NCBI GenBank assembly: GCA_023435325.1
Contig: JAEYRT010000063.1
Location: 1-25,673 of the forward strand
Length of the DNA: 25,673 nucleotides
Direction: 5' to 3'
Source of the DNA: Pseudomonadota bacterium
Lineage (GTDB): Bacteria; Pseudomonadota; Gammaproteobacteria; Burkholderiales; Burkholderiaceae_C
In this document: positions 15,097 to 22,582 of the stretch, piece by piece
Numbering within the stretch: the stretch's first letter is position 1
Layout: every line of letters starts with the position of its first letter
Position numbers and translations under genes: made by a program
The notes under the pieces: model-generated
What the model saw: only the letters and a program-made list of their open reading frames with translations
What the model was told of the DNA's origin: nothing
The model's database searches: none

Positions 15097-17139
15097 ATGG
15101 CAAACACCCCAATGATGGCCAACGCAATCCGCGCCCTGGCCATGGACGCAGTGCAACAAGCGAACTCCGGCCACCCCGGTGCCCCCATGGGCATGGCTGA
15201 CATGGCCGTTGCGCTATGGAGCCGCCACCTCAAGCACAACCCCGTGAACCCCTTGTGGGCCAACCGCGACCGCTTCATCTTGTCGAACGGTCACGGCTCC
15301 ATGCTGATTTACGCGCTGCTGCACCTGACGGGCTACGACCTGCCCATCGAAGAGCTGAAGAACTTCCGCCAGCTGCACAGCAAGACCGCCGGCCACCCCG
15401 AAGTGGGCATCACTCCCGGCGTGGAAACCACCACCGGCCCATTGGGTCAAGGCATCACCAACGCCGTGGGCTTTGCCCTGGCGGAAAAGCTGCTGGCTGC
15501 TGAATTCAACCAGCCCAAGCACGCCATCGTCGACCACCACACTTTCGTGTTCATGGGCGACGGCTGCCTGATGGAAGGCATCTCGCACGAAGCAGCCGCG
15601 CTGGCTGGTGCCTGGAAGCTGAACAAGCTGATCGCTCTGTGGGATGACAACGGCATCTCCATCGACGGTCAGGTCACTCCCTGGTTTGGCGACGACACTC
15701 CCGCCCGTTTTGAAGCCTACGGCTGGAACGTGATCCGCGGTGTGGACGGCCACGACGTGGACGCCGTAGACAAGGCCATTGCCCTGGCCAAGAAGAGCAG
15801 CAACAAGCCCACACTGATCTGCTGCAAGACCAACATCGGCAAGGGTTCGCCCAACCGCGTCAACACCGCCAAGGCCCACGGCGAGCCACTGGGCATGGAC
15901 GAAATCACCCTGACCCGCACTGCCCTGGGTTGGGAATATGGTGCCTTCGATATTCCCGAGTCGGTGTATGCCGACTGGGACGCCAAGGCGGCCGGCAAGA
16001 AGGCCGAAGCAGCCTGGAACAAGAAGTTCACCGCGTACGAAAAGGCCTTCCCCGAACTGGCAGCCGAATTCAAGCGCCGCATGGCCGGCGACCTGCCTAC
16101 CAACTTCCTGGAAACCGCGGCCCAGATTGCCTCCGACGCACACGACCAAGCTGCCACCGTGGCCAGCCGCAAGGCCAGCCAGCTGGCGCTGGAAGGTCTG
16201 ACCGCCGCTTTGCCTGAACTGCTGGGCGGCTCTGCCGACCTGACCGGCTCCAACCTGACCAACACCAAGTCCACCCCCGCTTTCCGCGTGGACGACAAGG
16301 GCCAGGTGGTCAAGACCGAAGACGGCAAGACGGGCCGCCACATCAACTACGGCGTGCGCGAGTTCGGCATGGCCGCCATCATGAACGGCATTGCCCTGCA
16401 CGGTGGTTTCATTCCCTACGCAGGCACCTTCCTGACCTTCTCGGACTACAGCCGCAACGCCATCCGCATGGCGGCACTGATGAAGCAGCGCGTGGTGCAC
16501 GTCTTCACCCACGACTCCATCGGCCTGGGCGAAGACGGCCCCACCCACCAGTCCATCGAGCATGCAGCATCGCTGCGCCTGATCCCTGGCCTGGACGTCT
16601 GGCGCCCCGCCGACACCACGGAAACCGCCGTGGCCTGGACCGTGGCACTGAGCCAGAAGCACAAGCCTTCCGCACTGCTGCTGTCGCGCCAGAACCTGCC
16701 CTATGCACCCAAGTCGGAAGCAGCGCTGGACCAGATCGCCAACGGCGCCTACGTGCTGTCCGAGCCCCAGGATGTGGGCGTCAAGGGCAAGGCACAAGCC
16801 GTGATCATTGCCACCGGCTCCGAAGTGCAGCTGGCCCTGGCTGCGCAGAAGATGCTGGCCGAGCAAAAGATCGGCGTGCGCGTGGTTTCCATGCCCAGCA
16901 CCACCACCTTCGACAAGCAGGATGTGGCATACAAGAGCAGCGTGCTGCCCGCCGGCCTGCCCCGCATCGCGGTGGAAATGGGTGTGACCGATTTCTGGTG
17001 GAAGTATGGCTGCGCCGCCGTGGTGGGTATTGATACCTACGGCGAATCGGCCCCTGCCTCCGTGCTGTTCAAGCATTTCGGCTTTACGGCTGAAAACGTG
17101 ACAGCCACCGTGATCGAAGCCATCCAGCGCAACAAGTAA
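15097..17139 (+). CDS. tkt: Transketolase
   Basis: A thiamine-diphosphate enzyme moving two-carbon units between sugar phosphates in the non-oxidative pentose-phosphate pathway. The 680-residue protein is full length. It shows SGHPGAPMGMADM (24-36), SNGHGSML (63-70) and TTTGPLGQG (111-119). The TPP motif starts GDGCLMEGISHEA (154-166) and ends about 30 residues on at N185. The middle domain carries NYGVREFGMAAIMNGIALHG and THDSIGLGEDGPTHQ, and a C-terminal domain follows. ATG 15097 (MANTPMMANAIRALAMD) is chosen because it matches the family N-terminus and lies downstream of the candidate promoter; GTG 15058 is inside that promoter. It diverges from murU and is followed, after a terminator, by gap. 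Strong use of C-ending codons suggests high expression. Confidence 0.97.
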   Translation: MANTPMMANAIRALAMDAVQQANSGHPGAPMGMADMAVALWSRHLKHNPVNPLWANRDRFILSNGHGSMLIYALLHLTGYDLPIEELKNFRQLHSKTAGHPEVGITPGVETTTGPLGQGITNAVGFALAEKLLAAEFNQPKHAIVDHHTFVFMGDGCLMEGISHEAAALAGAWKLNKLIALWDDNGISIDGQVTPWFGDDTPARFEAYGWNVIRGVDGHDVDAVDKAIALAKKSSNKPTLICCKTNIGKGSPNRVNTAKAHGEPLGMDEITLTRTALGWEYGAFDIPESVYADWDAKAAGKKAEAAWNKKFTAYEKAFPELAAEFKRRMAGDLPTNFLETAAQIASDAHDQAATVASRKASQLALEGLTAALPELLGGSADLTGSNLTNTKSTPAFRVDDKGQVVKTEDGKTGRHINYGVREFGMAAIMNGIALHGGFIPYAGTFLTFSDYSRNAIRMAALMKQRVVHVFTHDSIGLGEDGPTHQSIEHAASLRLIPGLDVWRPADTTETAVAWTVALSQKHKPSALLLSRQNLPYAPKSEAALDQIANGAYVLSEPQDVGVKGKAQAVIIATGSEVQLALAAQKMLAEQKIGVRVVSMPSTTTFDKQDVAYKSSVLPAGLPRIAVEMGVTDFWWKYGCAAVVGIDTYGESAPASVLFKHFGFTAENVTATVIEAIQRNK

Positions 17140-17149
17140 TTGATGCAAC

Positions 17150-17186
17150 AACACCCGCCCCGGCCTTGGCCTCGGCGGGTGTTTTA
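17150..17186 (+). terminator. Terminator between tkt and gap
   Basis: AACACCCGCC (17150-17159) pairs with GGCGGGTGTT (17174-17183), and GGCC / GGCC inside the loop can pair as well. TTTT then ACG follows. It lies 10 bases after the tkt stop. gap therefore probably has its own promoter or depends on read-through. Confidence 0.85.
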
Positions 17187-17239
17187 CGTACAGTCACAGA
17201 GTTTTTTCCACAATCTCACTATCCATAGAAGAGGCAACT

Positions 17240-18241
17240 ATGACGATCAAGATCGGTATCAACGGCTTCGGCCGCATCGGCCGCATGGTGTTCCGCGCCT
17301 GCGTGCAAAACTTCCAGGACATCGAAGTCGTTGGCATCAACGACCTGCTCGAGCCTGACTACCTGGCCTACATGCTCAAGTACGACAGCGTGCACGGCCG
17401 CTTCAAGGGCGAAGTGTCGGTGGACGGCACCAACCTGATCGTCAACGGCAAGAAGATCCGCCTGACCCAGGAACGCGATCCCGCCAATCTGAAGTGGGAC
17501 GAAGTCGGCGCAGACGTGGTGATCGAATCCACCGGCCTGTTCCTGACCGACGAAACCGCCCGCAAGCACATCGCTGCCGGTGCCAAGAAGGTCATCATGT
17601 CGGCCCCTTCCAAGGACGCCACACCCATGTTCGTGTTCGGCGTGAACTGCAAGACCTACGCAGGCCAGGACATCATCTCCAATGCATCGTGCACCACCAA
17701 CTGCCTAGCACCCGTGGCCAAGGTGCTGAACGACAAGTGGGGCATCAAGCGCGGCCTGATGACCACCGTGCATGCTGCCACCGCCACACAAAAGACTGTG
17801 GACGGTCCTTCCAACAAGGACTGGCGCGGCGGCCGCGGCATTCTGGAAAACATCATTCCTTCCAGCACTGGCGCTGCCAAGGCAGTGGGCGTGGTGATTC
17901 CCGAGCTGAACAAGAAGCTGACCGGCATGTCCTTCCGTGTGCCTACATCCGACGTGTCCGTGGTCGATCTGACCGTGGAGCTGAACAGCGAAGCGTCCTA
18001 CGAAGAAATCTGCGCTGAAATGAAGGCGCAATCCGAAGGCGCCCTGAAGGGTGTGCTGGGTTACACCGAAGACAAGGTGGTGGCCACCGACTTCCGTGGC
18101 GAATCCTGCACTTCGGTGTTTGATGCCGAAGCTGGTATCGCGCTGGACAAGACCTTCCTGAAGGTTGTGGCCTGGTACGACAACGAGTGGGGCTATTCCA
18201 ACAAGTGCCTGGAAATGGTGCGTGTGGTCGCCGGTAAGTAA
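17240..18241 (+). CDS. gap: Glyceraldehyde-3-phosphate dehydrogenase, type I
   Basis: Converts glyceraldehyde-3-phosphate, NAD and phosphate to 1,3-bisphosphoglycerate, and the reverse in gluconeogenesis. The 333 residues are standard length. The Rossmann motif is INGFGRIGRM (7-16), and INDL (33-36) suggests NAD preference. The catalytic Cys is C151 in SNASCTTNCLAP, the partner His is H178 in TTVHAATATQ, and the ending WYDNEWGYSNK is typical. AGAGG precedes ATG 17240. In many betaproteobacteria pgk follows gap, but here gap is followed by a repeat, a terminator and a convergent unrelated gene, so pgk lies outside this window. Confidence 0.98.
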   Translation: MTIKIGINGFGRIGRMVFRACVQNFQDIEVVGINDLLEPDYLAYMLKYDSVHGRFKGEVSVDGTNLIVNGKKIRLTQERDPANLKWDEVGADVVIESTGLFLTDETARKHIAAGAKKVIMSAPSKDATPMFVFGVNCKTYAGQDIISNASCTTNCLAPVAKVLNDKWGIKRGLMTTVHAATATQKTVDGPSNKDWRGGRGILENIIPSSTGAAKAVGVVIPELNKKLTGMSFRVPTSDVSVVDLTVELNSEASYEEICAEMKAQSEGALKGVLGYTEDKVVATDFRGESCTSVFDAEAGIALDKTFLKVVAWYDNEWGYSNKCLEMVRVVAGK

Positions 18242-18254
18242 TCTTTTGCTTACC

Positions 18255-18301
18255 AAGCCTGCAGGGCGCTGGCGCTGGCCAGACAAGCGCCAGCAGCTGT
18301 C
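18255..18301. repeat. Palindromic intergenic repeat, copy E (short form)
   Basis: A perfect 8-bp stem GCTGGCGC (18268-18275) / GCGCCAGC (18287-18294) with an 11-base loop. Read on the minus strand the right side gives TTTTTTGACAGCTGCTGGCG, matching the AGCTGCT-GCGCTT arm of the other copies. It abuts the gap terminator in a convergent junction. It is shorter than the other copies, and its membership rests on one arm. Confidence 0.55.
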
Positions 18302-18332
18302 AAAAAAGCCAAGTCTCGGACTTGGCTTTTTT
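18302..18332. terminator. Bidirectional rho-independent terminator after gap
   Basis: A 14-bp stem AAAAAAGCCAAGTC / GACTTGGCTTTTTT with a 3-base TCG loop. The A-run and T-run make it functional from both sides, for gap (plus) and the PNPOx-like gene (minus). Confidence 0.92.
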
Positions 18333-18404
18333 GTATGGCAATCCAACGGGCAGGGAATAACAGCTGCAACTGCAGCTGCAACAGCCCCACATCCGCTGGC
18401 AGTC

Positions 18405-18908
18405 TTACAGACGGATTTCCTGGTGATCTCCCATGTCCTTGGGTGGCTCGCCGGTCACGGCCGCCTTGGCCATGGTGAACAACTGCACGATCTTGCTCTG
18501 CTTCACGTCCCAGTATTCCGCATGCTCGGCACGGGCCACCAGCACGGTGAGATTGGGGTCCGTCGGCCCCTCGGGAAACCAGCTCTTGGCCATGGGGCTG
18601 AACAGTTTCTCCTTGAGCGCCATGTCATCACTGAGCCGCGCAAAAGCGGCAATTGATACATAGCTGTCTTCCTCGGGGTTCGAATACGCCACATTGATCT
18701 GGGCGGGTTTGGCCAGGCAATGGCCCAGCATGCTGTCCTTGGCAATCAGGAAATACAGGTTCTGATCCTCATTCATACCTTCGCGATTGGCCGTGGTCAT
18801 CGGGCAGGCGCGCAAACGACCATCCAGATGCACGTGGGTGATCATGGCGTAGCGAATGTCCTTGATCATTTCCCACAGGGTTTCGCGAGGATGCTTGTCT
18901 TTGGCCAT
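18405..18908 (-). CDS. Pyridoxamine 5'-phosphate oxidase-like protein (general stress protein 26 type)
   Basis: A 167-residue protein with the split-barrel flavin-binding fold of the PNPOx-like/YdaG group. The pattern is MITHVHLDGRLRACPMTTA, LYFLIAKDSMLG, INVAYSNPEEDSYVSIAAFARLSDD, KSWFPEGPTDPNLTVLVARAEHAEYWD and a short tail. Relatives bind FMN or FAD and are induced by stress, but their reaction is mostly unknown, and true pyridoxal-phosphate synthesis by PdxH is not implied. The ribosome site AAGGAG before ATG 18908 is strong. It lies 250 bases downstream of hprK on the same strand. That gap shows no ORF, terminator or promoter that I can defend, so cotranscription with hprK is open. Confidence 0.88.
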   Translation of the reverse strand: MAKDKHPRETLWEMIKDIRYAMITHVHLDGRLRACPMTTANREGMNEDQNLYFLIAKDSMLGHCLAKPAQINVAYSNPEEDSYVSIAAFARLSDDMALKEKLFSPMAKSWFPEGPTDPNLTVLVARAEHAEYWDVKQSKIVQLFTMAKAAVTGEPPKDMGDHQEIRL

Positions 18909-19158
18909 CAGATACTCCTTCAGAAGTCACAGTCGGAAACGCCTGCGCAGGCTGCGCAAGCTCATGCGACCAATCTAAAGAAGCCGGCACGGCATGGCTG
19001 TCAGTCGATACCGTTCGTCGGGCCCTCTTGCGCACCGCAATGAATGCAAGCCAATGCCATGGAGCTTGTGCCGGGCTGGCCCGTCACTTCGCAATGGCGT
19101 CCTTGTCTCTGTCCTCAGACACCTTGCCAGGGCAAACGCCAAACTGCGGTGCACCGGC

Positions 19159-20130
19159 CTAACGGGCCGCCGCACCCTTGCCCATGTCACGTTCCATGGC
19201 CAGGCGATGGCGTTCGACGAACTCTTGGTAGGTATCAATACCGCGCAATTGCAAAATGCTGTTGCGCACCGCTGCTTCCACCAGCACCGCAATATTGCGG
19301 CCAGCAGTCACGGGAATGACCACTTTGCGCACAGGGATGCCCAGCACATCCTGGGTGAGTGGCTCCTGAGGCAGGCGCTCGTACTCACGCTCCATGGTTT
19401 CTTTCTTGACCAGGTGCACGATGAGTTTCAGACGCATCTTGCGACGCACGGCGGTCTCACCAAAGATGGCACGAATGTCCAGCAGGCCGATGCCGCGCAC
19501 CTCCAGCAGGTTCTGCAGCAACTCGGGGCACTTGCCCTCGATGGTGGTCTGGTTGATGCGGTACAGATCGACGGCATCGTCAGCCACCAGACCGTTGCCG
19601 CGCGTGATCAGCTCCAGCCCCAGCTCGCTTTTGCCCAGACCCGACTCGCCCGTGATCATCACCCCCATGCCCAGAATGTCCATGAACACCCCGTGCATGG
19701 TGGTGCGATCCGCAAAGTGCTTGGACAGATAGGCGCGCAGCACGTCGATCACGAAGGCCGAGGCCTCCCTGGTCGAGAACATGGGGATCTGCGCCTGCTC
19801 GCACATGGACAGCAGCGCCGCCTGAGCCGTCTGGCCATCCGCCAGCACCAGCACGGGTGGCTCAAGCTTGACGATGCGCCCCACACGACGGGCACAGTCT
19901 TCCGGCGTGGCGTTTTGCAGATAGGCCACTTCGCGCTCGCCCAGCACCTGCAGCCGGTAGGGATGGATGTAGTTCAGATAACCGACCAGATCGGCACCCG
20001 AGCGCGCTGAACGCACGGCCATTTCGTCGAAACGGCGTTCGGAAGCACCCAGGCCGGCCAGCCATTCCCAGTGCAGGTTGTCACGAAAAGCTTCGAAAAG
20101 CCGGTTGGCGTTGATGGCTTTGTGGCGCAT
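19159..20130 (-). CDS. hprK: HPr kinase/phosphorylase
   Basis: Phosphorylates and dephosphorylates a serine of HPr; in proteobacteria it acts with the nitrogen-related PTS rather than in sugar uptake control. With ATG 20130 it has 323 residues. The N-terminal domain ends near 130 and includes LVGYLNYIHPYRLQVLG. The catalytic domain has the conserved His in MHGVFMDI (H146), the P-loop GESGLGKSE (161-169), the aspartates of VADDAV (D184, D185) and the HPrK signature ELLQNLLEVRGIGLLDIRAI (203-222). The frame also allows a TTG start at 20142; ATG 20130 is preferred as the commoner codon, though neither has a clear ribosome site. It lies 48 bases after ptsN. Confidence 0.95.
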   Translation of the reverse strand: MRHKAINANRLFEAFRDNLHWEWLAGLGASERRFDEMAVRSARSGADLVGYLNYIHPYRLQVLGEREVAYLQNATPEDCARRVGRIVKLEPPVLVLADGQTAQAALLSMCEQAQIPMFSTREASAFVIDVLRAYLSKHFADRTTMHGVFMDILGMGVMITGESGLGKSELGLELITRGNGLVADDAVDLYRINQTTIEGKCPELLQNLLEVRGIGLLDIRAIFGETAVRRKMRLKLIVHLVKKETMEREYERLPQEPLTQDVLGIPVRKVVIPVTAGRNIAVLVEAAVRNSILQLRGIDTYQEFVERHRLAMERDMGKGAAAR

Positions 20131-20178
20131 AAGGCAGAGCAAGCCCTGCCAGCCACGTGCGCAGGCAAGGCCGTGAAG

Positions 20179-20646
20179 TTAGGCGGTGGAGGCAGATTGC
20201 CAGTTGGCAATCAACTGGTGCAGTGTTTGCGCATCATCGGCATTTTTGAGGGATTCGCGCAAATCGTTGTTGCTGAGCAATTCAGCGATTTCGGACAGGA
20301 TTTCCAAGTGTTGCTGTGTGGCTGCCTCGGGCACCAGCAAAAAGATCAGCAACCGTACCGGCTGTTCATCGGGTGCATCAAAGCCAATCGGGCGGGCCAG
20401 CTGGAACACCGCGGCCATGGGCGCTTTCAGGCCCTTGATACGCCCGTGGGGAATTGCCACGCCATGCCCCAGACCAGTGGAGCCCAGGCGTTCGCGAGCA
20501 AACAGGCTGTCGGTGATCAGAGCGCGAGAGAGGCCATGGAGCCCTTCGAACAAAAGGCCTGCTTCTTCAAAAGCGCGTTTTTTGCTGGTGGCATCAACGC
20601 TCACAAGCACTTGAGCAGGCGACAGGATGGAGGCAAGACGGTTCAT
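20179..20646 (-). CDS. ptsN: PTS EIIA-Ntr component
   Basis: The end-point phosphocarrier of the nitrogen PTS (PtsP-PtsO-PtsN). It signals through its phosphorylation state to targets such as potassium transport and sensor kinases in other proteobacteria. The 155-residue protein begins MNRLASILSPAQVLVSVDA. The phosphorylated His is H67 in HGVAIPHGR, and the family's LLIFLLVPEAATQQHLEILSEIA follows. An in-frame ATG at 20664 would add six residues. The minus strand shows CAGACA, 18 bases, then CATAAT ending only about nine bases before ATG 20646. If used, that promoter would give an almost leaderless mRNA and favours the 20646 start. A GC-rich hairpin separates the gene from hpf. Confidence 0.95.
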   Translation of the reverse strand: MNRLASILSPAQVLVSVDATSKKRAFEEAGLLFEGLHGLSRALITDSLFARERLGSTGLGHGVAIPHGRIKGLKAPMAAVFQLARPIGFDAPDEQPVRLLIFLLVPEAATQQHLEILSEIAELLSNNDLRESLKNADDAQTLHQLIANWQSASTA

Positions 20647-20707
20647 GTGGAAACTATTATGCATCGCCCGAACCCGAAGTGTCTGGCAGGTGCGTTAGAG
20701 CAAACAA

Positions 20708-20725
20708 GGCCGCCACACGGCGGCC
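20708..20725 (-). terminator. GC-rich hairpin between hpf and ptsN
   Basis: GGCCGCC / GGCGGCC forms a perfect 7-bp stem with a 4-base loop. On the minus strand it is followed by TTGTTTGCT, a broken T-tract, so it could be a partial terminator that lowers read-through from hpf into ptsN and hprK. Confidence 0.6.
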
Positions 20726-20777
20726 TGTCACCTAGGAACTTTACCTAAATATTCGCACAAGCAAAAGACGTTTCTTG

Positions 20778-21125
20778 TCAGCCCAGGCCTACAGCCGTCA
20801 TTTCGCGCTTGATGCCCGCACCGCGCCAGCCTTGGATGCGGGTTTTGTGGCTGAGCACCTGGCGGTCCAGTTTGTCGGCCAGTTCGTCAATGGCAGCATA
20901 CAGATCGAAGTGTTTGCTGCCAGCGTGCAAGGCATTGCCTTTGACGTGGATGCTGCATTCTGCGCGCTGACGGCGCTCTTTCTGGGATTCGTTGTGGGTG
21001 GAGAGCAGCACCTTGACATGAATGACTTGGTCAAAGTGGCGCATGACGCGCTCCAGTTTTGCGACCACGTAGGCACGCAGTGCAGGGCTCACTTCCAGGT
21101 GATGTCCGCTGATGGTCAAGTTCAT
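20778..21125 (-). CDS. hpf: Ribosome hibernation-promoting factor, short form
   Basis: Binds the 30S subunit in the decoding centre and promotes inactive 100S ribosome dimers in stationary phase. The 115-residue protein has one HPF/YfiA domain: MNLTISGHHLEVSPALRAYV, KLERVMRHFDQVIHVKV, AECSIHVKGNALHA and DLYAAIDELADKLDRQVLSHK. There is no long-form dimerisation domain. The ribosome site AGGAGGT before ATG 21125 is near perfect, fitting strong expression. Order hpf-ptsN-hprK is the conserved proteobacterial arrangement; rpoN, often just upstream, is replaced here by a 377-base non-coding region and purC. Confidence 0.95.
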   Translation of the reverse strand: MNLTISGHHLEVSPALRAYVVAKLERVMRHFDQVIHVKVLLSTHNESQKERRQRAECSIHVKGNALHAGSKHFDLYAAIDELADKLDRQVLSHKTRIQGWRGAGIKREMTAVGLG

Positions 21126-21502
21126 GAATCAACCTCCTGTGCTTTCAGGTTCACAAAAAAAGCTTGCTGCCGCAACAAGGGCAGTGGTGGCGGTTGAATG
21201 CGCATTCGTCGCTTGCGAACCACTATGCGCCTGTTGACCAGGATGTGCAATGGGAAGTCGTCATGCCCTGATAAGGTATGGGCGCCCTGCAGACGCCACA
21301 GTAAAAACAGCGCAAAATAAGCCGTTTTGCTGACTTCGGACGCGGAGGCTGCGTGCAATCCATGCTGGTCGGCACTGACATCGAAGCAGTCGAGATTGTC
21401 AGCATTGCGCGTGGCCGTCCCGCTCTAAAATCCCGCATCGGATTTGTGCCCGTTCGTTTTTTCGGGTGCAAACGCGTTCCGAATTCTTTTGTCTGCCTTC
21501 TC
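21126..21502. other. Divergent intergenic region between hpf and purC
   Basis: These 377 bases separate two start codons and must hold both promoters. The purC side carries TAAAATCCCG at 21426. The hpf side shows only its ribosome site. A 78-codon minus-strand frame (21122-21358) overlaps the hpf start by ATGA, and a plus-strand frame extends purC upstream to 21353. Neither resembles a known family, and the second would read through the candidate purC promoter. No palindromic repeat and no terminator are seen. Confidence 0.6.
21426..21435 (+). promoter_or_regulatory. Candidate -10 region of the purC promoter
   Basis: TAAAATCCCG is identical to the string before tkt. A poor -35 candidate, ATTGCG (21404-21409), lies 16 bases upstream. 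Transcription from here would give a leader of about 65 bases and exclude the upstream purC start at 21353. Confidence 0.35.
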
Positions 21503-22423
21503 ATGACACAGCCTACGATTTCCGCCCTGCACACTTCCAACATCACCTCGCTGCCTCTGCTGGCTCGCGGCAAGGTGCGTGACAACTACGCCGTGGGCGA
21601 TGACCGCATCCTGATGGTCGCATCGGACCGCCTGTCGGCTTTTGACGTGATCATGGGTGAGCCCATCCCCGGCAAGGGCGAGTTGCTGACGCAAATGGCG
21701 CTGTTCTGGTTCGACAAGCTGGGCCACATCTGCCCCAACCACCTGACAGGCGAAGCGCCCGAGACGGTAGTGACGCCAGAAGAAGTGCCTCAAGTGCAAG
21801 GCCGCTCCATGCTGGTCAAGCGCCTCAAGCCCGTACTGATCGAGGCAGTGGTGCGCGGCTATCTGGCGGGCAGCGGCTGGAAGGAATACCAGGAAAACCA
21901 GGCCGTGTGTGGTGTGAAGCTGCCTGCGGGCCTGGTGAACTCGGCCAAGCTGCCCGAGCCCATCTACACACCTGCGGCCAAGGCCGAAGTGGGCGACCAC
22001 GACGAAAACATCACCTACGAGCGCACCGTGGAGATGGTGGGTGAAGAGCTGGCCGCCAAGATCCGCGATACCGCGATCCGCATCTACAAGGAAGCGGCAG
22101 AAATTGCCCTCACCAAAGGCATGATCATTGCCGACACCAAGTTTGAATTCGGCCTGACCGAAGACGGCGAGCTGGTGCTGATGGACGAGGTATTGACCCC
22201 CGACAGCTCGCGCTACTGGCCCGTGGAAGGCTACGAAGAAGCCCTGAAGGCCGGCGTGAACCCTCCCAGCTACGACAAGCAGTTTGTGCGCGACTGGCTG
22301 GAGCAGGCCAAGGTCAATGGCAAGCTGTGGGACAAGACAGCCCCTGCGCCCCGTCTGCCCCAGGATGTGATCGAGAAAACAGCGGCCAAGTACCGCGAAG
22401 CACTGGAGCGCCTGACGGCTTAA
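21503..22423 (+). CDS. purC: Phosphoribosylaminoimidazole-succinocarboxamide synthase (SAICAR synthetase)
   Basis: Joins aspartate to CAIR with ATP in step 8 of de novo purine synthesis. With ATG 21503 the protein has 306 residues, the length of the longer SAICAR synthetases. Family features are LLARGKVRDNYAVGDD (19-34), VASDRLSAFDVIMGEPIPGKG, VKRLKPVLIEAVVRGYLAGSGWKEY, IADTKFEFGL and MDEVLTPDSSRYWP. The upstream extension to 21353 is rejected as unlike the family. No purine-rich ribosome site precedes ATG 21503 (the leader ends CTTCTC), which is odd for a housekeeping gene. purE and purK, frequent downstream partners in this class, are absent; a terminator and the convergent holA follow. Confidence 0.97.
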   Translation: MTQPTISALHTSNITSLPLLARGKVRDNYAVGDDRILMVASDRLSAFDVIMGEPIPGKGELLTQMALFWFDKLGHICPNHLTGEAPETVVTPEEVPQVQGRSMLVKRLKPVLIEAVVRGYLAGSGWKEYQENQAVCGVKLPAGLVNSAKLPEPIYTPAAKAEVGDHDENITYERTVEMVGEELAAKIRDTAIRIYKEAAEIALTKGMIIADTKFEFGLTEDGELVLMDEVLTPDSSRYWPVEGYEEALKAGVNPPSYDKQFVRDWLEQAKVNGKLWDKTAPAPRLPQDVIEKTAAKYREALERLTA

Positions 22424-22449
22424 TGCGCTAGCGCCATCCACCCCAAAAG

Positions 22450-22473
22450 AAAAGCGGCCACAGGTCGCTTTTT
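22450..22473 (+). terminator. Rho-independent terminator of purC
   Basis: AAAAGCGGCC (22450-22459) pairs with GGTCGCTTTT (one G-T pair) around a 3-base loop and is followed by a T-run. It lies 26 bases after the stop. Confidence 0.88.
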
Positions 22474-22487
22474 CTGTGTCCGGCTTT

Positions 22488-22582
22488 CAAAAACAATAGC
22501 CTCTCAGGCTTTCCACACAATCATTTCCAATATAAAACTATTGGAAATGCTTGCGCTGCAAGCACTGGAAGCTCACTTTTTA
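22488..22582. repeat. Palindromic intergenic repeat, copy F
   Basis: The centre is a perfect 11-bp stem, CATTTCCAATA (22522-22532) and TATTGGAAATG (22539-22549), with a 6-base loop, the best hairpin of the family. The right arm, read on the minus strand, is ATAAAAAGTGAGCTTCCAGT; its TAA is the holA stop codon. It occupies the convergent purC-holA junction and may serve as the 3' structure of the minus-strand operon. Confidence 0.75.

Noticed and set aside
15214..17154. A 646-codon minus-strand frame
   Set aside because: It is fully antisense to tkt, is Gly/Val/His-rich and has no family features.
18361..18378. CAGCTGCA repeated as a short inverted repeat downstream of the gap terminator
   Set aside because: The loop would be only two bases. 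It looks like a simple-sequence duplication without flanking signals.
21270..21300. Sigma-54-like GG-N10-GC on the minus strand upstream of hpf
   Set aside because: Only the TGGC half fits; the -12 half reads GGGC rather than TTGC, so it is likely chance.
21466..21481. PurR-like box GTGCAAACGCGTTCCG before purC
   Set aside because: It matches about eight of eleven fixed PurR positions, but lies inside the leader with three mismatches, and a LacI-type PurR regulon is not established for this family.
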